DNA of 12,085 nt from SAR324 cluster bacterium (GTDB taxonomy: Bacteria > SAR324 > NAC60-12). How positions within the stretch are numbered: position 1 is the stretch's first letter; every line of letters starts with the position of its first letter. The notes below the pieces were generated by a model. The model was given only the letters and a program-made list of their open reading frames with translations, did no database searches and was not told the origin of the DNA. Shown here piece after piece: positions 6,891 through 12,085 of this stretch. The stretch is from NCBI GenBank assembly GCA_022448705.1, contig JAKUUF010000040.1, positions 1 to 12,085 of the forward strand, in the 5' to 3' direction. A program made the position numbers and the translations under genes.

Positions 6891-7394
6891 GTGGCAGAAA
6901 ACAATTCAGAAAAAAATGGATTAATTGAAAAAGTTATTCGAGTCAATCGAGTAGCGAAAGTAGTGAAAGGCGGGCGCCGCTTCAGCTTCAGTGCACTGGT
7001 TGTTGTTGGCGACGGCCATGGAAAAGTCGGTCTTGGACTTGGCAAGGCAAACGAGGTTGTAGAAGCAATCCGAAAAGCTGTTGAACAGGCCTCAGTCAAC
7101 ATGAGAAAAATAAACATGCAAGGTACATCAATACCGTATGTCACTACTAGTCGATTTGGCTCTGGAAAGGTTTTAATGAAACCGGCAGAAAAAGGACACG
7201 GTATTATTGCCGCGGGAGCAGTTCGTGCTGTAATGGAGGCAGTAGGTATTATGGACATCAGCGTTAAGTGCCTTGGCTCCAGGAACGCAAATAATCTGGT
7301 ACGCTCCACACTCAACGGATTGTATAATTTAAGAAGCAACGAATGGACTGCCAAAGCCAGAGGAAAAGACATCAATTACATAAATGAGCAGTAA
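6891..7394 (+). CDS. rpsE: 30S ribosomal protein S5
   Basis: S5 is at the back of the small subunit near the mRNA entry channel and affects decoding accuracy. It has 167 residues. The N-terminal S5 dsRBD-like domain is clear (RVAKVVKGGRRFSFSALVV, then GDGHGKVGLGLGKANEV). The C-terminal domain has GHGIIAAGAVRAVMEAVG and KCLGSRNANNLVRST. The start is GTG at 6891. A weak TGG at 6882-6884 is the only Shine-Dalgarno candidate. The conserved core begins only about 12 residues in, so a short variable N-terminus is normal. Confidence 0.97.
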   Translation: MAENNSEKNGLIEKVIRVNRVAKVVKGGRRFSFSALVVVGDGHGKVGLGLGKANEVVEAIRKAVEQASVNMRKINMQGTSIPYVTTSRFGSGKVLMKPAEKGHGIIAAGAVRAVMEAVGIMDISVKCLGSRNANNLVRSTLNGLYNLRSNEWTAKARGKDINYINEQ

Positions 7395-7398
7395 AAAA

Positions 7399-7584
7399 AT
7401 GGCTCAAAAAATAAAGGTGACACAGATTCGAAGCAGAATCGGATCACAAAAAAATCAAATAGCCTCTCTGCGTGGGTTGGGGCTTTGGAAAATAAACAGC
7501 AATTCTGTACTTGAAAATACTCCGGAAATAAGAGGAATGATCCGGAAAGTCAACCACCTTGTCCGAATTGAGTCAGTAGATTAA
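7399..7584 (+). CDS. rpmD: 50S ribosomal protein L30
   Basis: L30 is a small protein of the large subunit that is present in many but not all bacteria. From ATG 7399 the product is 61 residues and reads MAQKIKVTQIRSRIG at the start, as in the family, then the LRGLGLWKINS segment and the ending NHLVRIE. An in-frame ATG at 7384 would add five residues and overlap the end of rpsE; neither ATG has a clear Shine-Dalgarno. The later one is chosen because it matches the family start. Confidence 0.94.
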   Translation: MAQKIKVTQIRSRIGSQKNQIASLRGLGLWKINSNSVLENTPEIRGMIRKVNHLVRIESVD

Positions 7585-7602
7585 AAATTGAAAAGGTTGG
7601 AA

Positions 7603-8049
7603 ATGCAACTCCACGAACTGGTGACAAGCAAAACAGCAACAAGAAAACGAGTTGGACGAGGTCCTGGAAGCGGGAAGGGAAAGAACTGCGGAAGGGGTCA
7701 GAATGGAGCAAAATCCCGATCTGGCTATAAACAAAAACGGGGTTATGAGGGTGGGCAAAATCCTCTTAACCGAAGATTGCCAAAATTCGGGTTCACCAGT
7801 CCTAATAAAGAAATTTTCCAACTGATTAATTTACAAAATTTGGAAGATTCCCCTGCTGTTGAAACAGGAAGCCATCTTGATAAATCAAAACTAAAGGCGT
7901 TGGGGTTAATTAAAAAAGAAGACAAACCAGTGAAACTGCTGGGTAAAGGAAAACTGAGCAAAAAAATTAAGATTGAAGTAGATACGGCAAGCGCAAATGC
8001 TGCGGAAGCAGTAAAAAAAGCCGGTGGAGAAGTGATCAAAATAGCCTAG
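7603..8049 (+). CDS. rplO: 50S ribosomal protein L15
   Basis: L15 joins late in large-subunit assembly, and its glycine-rich N-terminal arm threads into 23S rRNA. From ATG 7603 the product is 148 residues. The arm is visible at residues about 15-55, with KRVGRGPGSGKGKNCGRGQ, GAKSRSG and FEGGQ-like YEGGQNPLNRRLPKFGF. The globular end has GKGKLSKKIKIEVDTAS and AVKKAGGEV. AAAGG at 7592-7596 is spaced six bases from the ATG. An in-frame TTG at 7588 would add five residues but lacks such a site. secY follows at once. Confidence 0.96.
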   Translation: MQLHELVTSKTATRKRVGRGPGSGKGKNCGRGQNGAKSRSGYKQKRGYEGGQNPLNRRLPKFGFTSPNKEIFQLINLQNLEDSPAVETGSHLDKSKLKALGLIKKEDKPVKLLGKGKLSKKIKIEVDTASANAAEAVKKAGGEVIKIA

Positions 8050-8059
8050 TGCATCTTTG

Positions 8060-9391
8060 ATGTTAAACATTATTCAGAATATTTTTCGGATAGAAGAGCT
8101 CCGGCAACGCATTTTTTTCACTTTGGCAATGCTTCTGATTTTTCGTCTTGGGGCGCATATACCAACCCCGGGAATAGATGGGGCAGCACTGACGGCTTTT
8201 TTTGAGGCGCAACAGGGTTCAATCCTGCGGTTTTTTGATATGTTTACCGGTGGAGCGCTGGCAAGACTGACCGTTTTCGCGCTTGGCGTGATGCCATACA
8301 TCAGTGCATCAATCATAATTCAATTGATGACGGCAGTTTTCCCTTACCTTGAAAGATTGTCAAAAGAAGGCGATGCAGGACGCAAAAAAATTACTGGCTA
8401 CACAAGGTACGGGACAATAGCATTGAGTTTAATTCAGGGTTTTGCAATAGCAGTTGGACTGGAGAGCATGGCAGCTCCAAACGGACAGCCAATCGTAATT
8501 TCCACATTAAGTCCATGGGCTTTCAGAGCATTAACTGTAATTACATTGACTGCAGGAACAGCTTTTCTGATGTGGGTAGGCGAGCAGATAAGTGAACGTG
8601 GAATTGGAAATGGAATTTCACTGCTGATATTTGCAGGAATTGTAGTAGGCATTCCTGGTGCAGTCATTAACTCAATTCGGCTGGTGCAGGATAATGTGTT
8701 ATCACCTCTTGTACTTACTGTAGTCGGATTACTGATGATAGTAGTTATTTTCCTGGTCATTTTTGCTGAAACTGCATACAGGAAAATTCCGGTACAATAC
8801 GCAAAAAGGATGCAGGGAAACCGGATGTTCGGGGGGCAGTCATCACACCTCCCTCTGAAAATAAATACTGCAGGAGTTATCCCGCCGATTTTCGCATCTT
8901 CGATTCTGGCTTTTCCTGCTACTATAACAGGTTTTATGACTATTCCATGGGTACAGGCTGTGGGCAGTCAGTTGCTTCCGGGAAGAATGCTTTATAATTT
9001 TTTATTCGCATTAATGATTTTTTTCTTTGCGTTTTTTTACACAGCAATTACATTCAACCCGGTAAAGATAGCAGAAGAGATGAAAAAACACGGCGGCTAT
9101 ATTCCCGGAATTCGTCCGGGCAAAAAAACTGCCGAATATGTGAACCTGGTTTTATCAAGACTGACATTTGGCGGGGCAACCTATCTGGCCATAGTCTGTC
9201 TTGTACCTTACATCCTGTTTGATCTATTTGATATCCCGTTCTTCTTTGGTGGAACAGCACTGTTAATCGTTGTGGGTGTAGGATTGGATCTGGTAAGGCA
9301 AATTGAAGCCTTTCTGCTGAATCAGAATTACGATGGTTTCATGAAAAAAACAAAGCGGCGCCAAATGAGATCTGCCGCGTTACGTTTATAA
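8060..9391 (+). CDS. secY: Protein translocase subunit SecY
   Basis: SecY forms the protein-conducting channel in the cytoplasmic membrane, with SecE and SecG, and works with SecA or the ribosome. The 443-residue product has the ten hydrophobic membrane segments expected. Conserved stretches are LGAHIPTPGID (29-39), LGVMPYISASIIIQL (75-89), GEQISERGIGNGISLLIF (174-191), the cytoplasmic loop with HLPLKINTAGVIPPIFA (263-279), and GYIPGIRPGKKTAEY (346-360), whose Arg352 corresponds to the functionally critical Arg357 of E. coli. ATG 8060 is preferred to the adjacent in-frame TTG 8057. adk, map and infA, which often follow secY, are not here; rpmJ begins 14 bases after the stop. Confidence 0.98.
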   Translation: MLNIIQNIFRIEELRQRIFFTLAMLLIFRLGAHIPTPGIDGAALTAFFEAQQGSILRFFDMFTGGALARLTVFALGVMPYISASIIIQLMTAVFPYLERLSKEGDAGRKKITGYTRYGTIALSLIQGFAIAVGLESMAAPNGQPIVISTLSPWAFRALTVITLTAGTAFLMWVGEQISERGIGNGISLLIFAGIVVGIPGAVINSIRLVQDNVLSPLVLTVVGLLMIVVIFLVIFAETAYRKIPVQYAKRMQGNRMFGGQSSHLPLKINTAGVIPPIFASSILAFPATITGFMTIPWVQAVGSQLLPGRMLYNFLFALMIFFFAFFYTAITFNPVKIAEEMKKHGGYIPGIRPGKKTAEYVNLVLSRLTFGGATYLAIVCLVPYILFDLFDIPFFFGGTALLIVVGVGLDLVRQIEAFLLNQNYDGFMKKTKRRQMRSAALRL

Positions 9392-9405
9392 TCAATTAAA
9401 TAATT

Positions 9406-9519
9406 ATGAAAGTACGTTCGTCTGTAAAAAAAATCTGTGATAACTGCAGAATCATAAAAAGAAAAGGGGTTTTACGAGTGATATGTGATAACCCAAAACA
9501 TAAACAGCGTCAGGGTTAA
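9406..9519 (+). CDS. rpmJ: 50S ribosomal protein L36, zinc-binding form
   Basis: L36 is the smallest large-subunit protein and stabilises 23S rRNA folding late in assembly. This 37-codon gene starts at ATG 9406 and stops at TAA 9517-9519. The protein begins MKVRSSVKKICDNCRIIKR and ends NPKHKQRQG, the full family pattern. The zinc ligands are Cys11, Cys14, Cys27 and His32 (C-x2-C-x12-C-x4-H), so it is the zinc-containing type. It lies between secY and rpsM, its normal place, but infA, usually just before it, is missing. There is no clear Shine-Dalgarno. Confidence 0.96.
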   Translation: MKVRSSVKKICDNCRIIKRKGVLRVICDNPKHKQRQG

Positions 9520-9531
9520 AAAGGGAAACTA

Positions 9532-9900
9532 ATGGCTAGAATTTCAGGAATTGATCTTCCAAATTCCAAAAGAGTTGAAATTGGACTGACTTATATTTAT
9601 GGAATAGGCAGAAACATTTCAAACGATATCCTAACCAAGGCAAAGATAGACAAGAATGTACGAGTCAGTGATCTCACTGACGAACAGGTAAACAAGATTC
9701 GTACAATAATCGAAAAAGAATATCAGGTTGAAGGTGATCTACGTAGTGAAATCAGTTTGAATATAAAACGCCTGATGGATCTAGGCAACTACCGTGGATT
9801 ACGACATCGCAGACATATGCCTGTAAGAGGACAAAGGACAAAAACAAACGCCAGAACCAGAAAAGGTCCTCGCAGATTGGCAGTAAGTAAGAAAAGCTAA
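9532..9900 (+). CDS. rpsM: 30S ribosomal protein S13
   Basis: S13 is in the small-subunit head, forms intersubunit bridges with L5, and its C-terminal tail reaches the P-site tRNA. The 122-residue product has MARISGIDLPNSKRVEIGL at the start, then TYIYGIGR, the helix-rich middle with DLRSEISLNIKRLMDLGNY, and the basic ending RGLRHRRHMPVRGQRTKTN with ARTRKGPRR. AAGGG upstream of the ATG is a good ribosome binding site. In E. coli the S4 protein represses the alpha block at the rpsM start; the 12-base space here leaves little room for such a leader. Confidence 0.97.
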   Translation: MARISGIDLPNSKRVEIGLTYIYGIGRNISNDILTKAKIDKNVRVSDLTDEQVNKIRTIIEKEYQVEGDLRSEISLNIKRLMDLGNYRGLRHRRHMPVRGQRTKTNARTRKGPRRLAVSKKS

Positions 9901-9930
9901 GAACTATTAAATTCTAAACAGAACCATTGA

Positions 9931-10314
9931 ATGGCCCAGGTAAAAAAAAGAAAAGTAAAAAGAAACGTTGAACAGGGCAGGATTTACATCAAGGCTACTT
10001 TCAACAACACAATCATGACAATTACTGATGCTCAAGGCAACGCAATCGGATGGTCCAGCACAGGTGTCCACGGTTTCAAGGGCTCCCGTAAGAGCACTCC
10101 ATTTGCTGCTCGAGTTGCTGCTGATGATGCATTGAAAAAAGCCGTAGAAAGCGGAATGAAAAGTGTGGATGTCTTTGTTAAAGGACCTGGATCAGGACGA
10201 GAGTCAGCACTTCGGGCAATTTCAGCTATTGAAGATATGCGTATCACATCAATCAACGATATTACACCAGTTCCTCATAACGGGTGCAGACCGCCAAAGC
10301 AAAGGAGAATCTGA
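9931..10314 (+). CDS. rpsK: 30S ribosomal protein S11
   Basis: S11 is in the platform of the small subunit, near the Shine-Dalgarno helix and the E site. The 127-residue product shows the family features: QGRIYIKATFNNTIMTITD, then TGVHGFKGSRKSTPFAARVAA, KGPGSGRESALRA, and the ending DITPVPHNGCRPPKQRR. The 30-base spacer before it has no clear Shine-Dalgarno. After it, rpsD (S4) would be expected before rpoA but is absent, and a 97-base spacer is found instead. Confidence 0.97.
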   Translation: MAQVKKRKVKRNVEQGRIYIKATFNNTIMTITDAQGNAIGWSSTGVHGFKGSRKSTPFAARVAADDALKKAVESGMKSVDVFVKGPGSGRESALRAISAIEDMRITSINDITPVPHNGCRPPKQRRI

Positions 10315-10411
10315 TTAAAACTGTGAAAAACCTGGAATTGTCAGGCAGCATATTATTTTCATGCGTTATTTTTTCACTAAATTCAAACCGGACAACTAAA
10401 CTGGAACAGAG
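10315..10411 (+). promoter_or_regulatory. rpsK-rpoA spacer with possible branched RNA fold
   Basis: This 97-base gap occupies the place where rpsD normally lies and is the longest gap in the window. GTGAAAAA at 10323-10330 is a perfect inverted repeat of TTTTTCAC at 10370-10377. Inside it two short hairpins are possible: CCTG 10331-10334 with CAGG 10342-10345, and GCAT 10348-10351 with ATGC 10361-10364, giving a three-way branched fold. The T run is followed by CAC rather than ending the fold, so a terminator is unlikely. A 30-codon frame from GTG 10323 ends in ATGA overlap with rpoA, but resembles no protein I know. A regulatory or coupling role is inference; no rpsD remnant is visible. Confidence 0.3.
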
Positions 10412-11518
10412 ATGACTGAATTAAATGAAACTTTAGAAAATAAAGATTCGGAAAAAGAAGACTTAATTCCGGAAAACAACAATCTCTCCGACACAGATGC
10501 AGATGCTGATGAAAATCCGTTTTTTGCAAAAAACTGGATGTCAATTGCAAAACCCAGGAAACTGCAGTTTGAAACTGAAAGACTGAAAGCAGATTATGGC
10601 AAATTCACGCTTGATCCACTAGAACCTGGTTACGGAATTACAATAGGGCATTCTTTAAGGCGTGTTCTTCTTTCTTCAATCAGGGGATCAGCTGTTTTCG
10701 CGGTTCAAATTGACGGAGTAACTCACGAATTTACCAACATTCCCGGTATTGTAGAAGACATGGTTCAAGTGATTCTCAATATCAAGGAACTTCAGATAGA
10801 ACAGTATGTTGATGAAATTATTGAACTTGAACTCATAGGAGAAGGTCCATGTGAGATAAAAGCAGGAGAAATTTCGACTTTCGAAAAAGCTAAAATATTA
10901 AATCCTGATCTTACTTTGGCTACATTGCAAAAAGGCGCAACTGTCAGCATGACTATGTACTCACGATTCAACAAGGGTTATGTTACTTCAGAAGATAATC
11001 AAGAAGTAGAATTACCAGTTGGTACAATTTATCTGGACTCAAATCATTCACCAGTCAGTCGAATTAACTACGAAATTGAAAATTCAAGAGTTGATCAAAA
11101 AACAGACTATGATCGCTTAAATTTCGAATTGTGGACGAACGGTTCTGTAAAGCCCGCTGACAGCCTGGCTTATGCTGCAAAAATAATAAAAGAACACATG
11201 GAGGTATTTATTAACTTTGACGAAAGCAGTATAAAGGATGAACCAGAAGATGAAGTGGAAGACGAACCGTTGAATGAAAATTTATATCGAAGCGTCAGTG
11301 AACTTGAACTTTCAGTGCGTTCTATAAATTGCCTGCAAAACGCAAAGATAGAAACTATAGGTGATCTTGTTCAGAAAACTGAACAGGAAATGCTTAAAAC
11401 GAAAAATTTTGGCAGAAAATCCCTTAATGAAATAAAGGTAATTCTGACAGAAATGGGATTAGCTCTGGGTACTACACTGGAAAATTTTGATCCGGCAAAC
11501 AATCCTCACGAAAAATAA
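10412..11518 (+). CDS. rpoA: DNA-directed RNA polymerase subunit alpha
   Basis: Alpha dimerises to start assembly of RNA polymerase, and its C-terminal domain binds UP-element DNA and activators. The N-terminal domain spans residues about 44-270, with DPLEPGYGITIGHSLRRVLLS-type residues around 68-89 (Arg83-Arg84 match Arg44-Arg45 of E. coli), HEFTNIPGIVEDM and SPVSRINYEIENSRV. A very acidic linker (about 274-290) leads to the C-terminal domain (about 294-353), with LSVRSINCLQ; Arg303 matches the DNA-binding Arg265. The 368 residues exceed the usual 310-350 because about 40 acidic residues precede the NW motif at 41-42. A start at Met43 would cut the NW motif, so the longer form is preferred. 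The ribosome binding site is weak (GGAACAGAG). Confidence 0.97.
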   Translation: MTELNETLENKDSEKEDLIPENNNLSDTDADADENPFFAKNWMSIAKPRKLQFETERLKADYGKFTLDPLEPGYGITIGHSLRRVLLSSIRGSAVFAVQIDGVTHEFTNIPGIVEDMVQVILNIKELQIEQYVDEIIELELIGEGPCEIKAGEISTFEKAKILNPDLTLATLQKGATVSMTMYSRFNKGYVTSEDNQEVELPVGTIYLDSNHSPVSRINYEIENSRVDQKTDYDRLNFELWTNGSVKPADSLAYAAKIIKEHMEVFINFDESSIKDEPEDEVEDEPLNENLYRSVSELELSVRSINCLQNAKIETIGDLVQKTEQEMLKTKNFGRKSLNEIKVILTEMGLALGTTLENFDPANNPHEK

Positions 11519-11532
11519 GCTGACAAGAAAAA

Positions 11533-12085
11533 ATGCGACATCTAAAAGCTGGAAACCGTTTAGGAGTAACTACGGCACATCGGCTTGCCATGATGCGGAA
11601 CATGGTAACTTCAATTATTGAGAATGGTCAGATAACCTGTACTCTGGCCAGGGCTAAAGAGGTGCGTAAACCCCTGGAGAAGATGATTGGTTTAGGGAAA
11701 AGGGGTACACTTCATTCCCGCCGGCAGGCATTGCGTTTTGTGAAAAGCAAAGAAGCAATGGTTCAGCTGTTTGGTGACTTGGCTGAGCGTTACAAAGACC
11801 GTGATGGAGGATATTGCCGGATCATTAAACTGGGGAAAAACAGGTTGGGTGATAATTCCGAAATGGCCATTATTCAGCTTCTTGGAAGTGAAGGAGACAA
11901 ACTAAGTGAATTGAAAACACAAAAAGGTGCTAAGAAAAAACAGAAGAAAAAAGAAAGCACTGTGCTGAAAGAGGTCAGTGAAGAAATACAGCAAATTCCC
12001 GAAACAGAGGAAATTCCAGCAAAGGAATTGAAACAGGAAAATGTTACACAGGAATCCGGAAAAGAGGTACGTGTTAAAGCAGAAA
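11533..12085 (+). CDS. rplQ: 50S ribosomal protein L17 with C-terminal extension, partial
   Basis: L17 lies at the tunnel-exit side of the large subunit. The gene starts at ATG 11533, 14 bases after rpoA, and is still open at the right edge after 184 codons, so it is incomplete in the window. The core at residues 1-118 is typical: MRHLKAGNRLGVTTAHRLAM at the start (20 residues), GQITCTLARAKEVRKPLEKM, then YCRIIKLGKNRLGDNSEMA. A normal L17 ends near residue 116-130. Here the frame continues with a lysine cluster (KKKQKKKE, 134-141) and a Glu/Lys/Gln-rich tail of at least 50 more residues, probably disordered. Core identity is certain; the function of the tail is unknown. Confidence 0.95.
   Translation, partial: MRHLKAGNRLGVTTAHRLAMMRNMVTSIIENGQITCTLARAKEVRKPLEKMIGLGKRGTLHSRRQALRFVKSKEAMVQLFGDLAERYKDRDGGYCRIIKLGKNRLGDNSEMAIIQLLGSEGDKLSELKTQKGAKKKQKKKESTVLKEVSEEIQQIPETEEIPAKELKQENVTQESGKEVRVKAE

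Noticed and set aside
6866..7375. Minus-strand open frame of 169 codons opposite rpsE
   Set aside because: It is an antisense shadow of a highly conserved gene, with no recognisable domain, operon context or ribosome binding site.
10315..10411. A promoter or an intrinsic terminator in the rpsK-rpoA spacer
   Set aside because: TTGTCA at 10338 has no acceptable -10 at 16-18 bases, TATTAT at 10351 has no matching -35, and the T run is inside the repeat arm and followed by CAC rather than after a GC-rich stem.
1..12085. A defence system, mobile element or novel accessory gene cassette in the window
   Set aside because: Every substantial plus-strand frame is a recognised ribosomal protein, SecY or RpoA; the remaining gaps are under 100 bases and hold no transposase, tRNA, array or direct repeats.

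Overview
This window is a stretch of the bacterial S10-spc-alpha ribosomal-protein gene cluster, all on the plus strand and almost without gaps. It begins in the last 24 codons of rpsJ (S10). It then runs rplD, rplW, rplB, rpsS, rplV, rpsC, rplP, rpmC, rpsQ (S10 block); rplN, rplX, rplE, rpsN, rpsH, rplF, rplR, rpsE, rpmD, rplO, secY, rpmJ (spc block); and rpsM, rpsK, rpoA, rplQ (alpha block). It ends inside rplQ. No minus-strand gene, RNA gene, mobile element, CRISPR array, promoter or intrinsic terminator could be supported. Most junctions are start/stop overlaps (ATGA, GTGA, TAATG) or spacers under 35 bases, so the cluster looks like one translationally coupled transcription unit.

The organism is a bacterium with moderately AT-rich DNA. 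The RNA polymerase alpha subunit has an N-terminal NWxxxxKP motif and the other proteins have a general character that recalls deltaproteobacterial-type lineages (Desulfobacterota, Myxococcota, SAR324 and relatives). This is a weak inference from memory, not a placement. S14 and L36 are both the zinc-binding forms.

The gene products are core genes, but the locus differs from the textbook order. rplC (L3) is absent between rpsJ and rplD. adk, map and infA are absent between secY and rpmJ. rpsD (S4) is absent between rpsK and rpoA, where a 97-base spacer with inverted repeats remains. rpsC has a TTG start one base after a five-codon mini-ORF; the mini-ORF has the strong Shine-Dalgarno, and that Shine-Dalgarno lies in a potential hairpin. 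RpoA carries an acidic N-terminal extension of about 40 residues, and L17 carries a charged C-terminal tail that runs off the window.

The genes together supply much of the 30S and 50S subunits, the SecY translocation channel that receives nascent chains at the L23/L24/L29 exit-tunnel rim, and the alpha subunit that nucleates RNA polymerase. I found no previously undescribed multi-gene system. The items worth a second look are the missing genes, the two candidate regulatory spacers and the two protein extensions.
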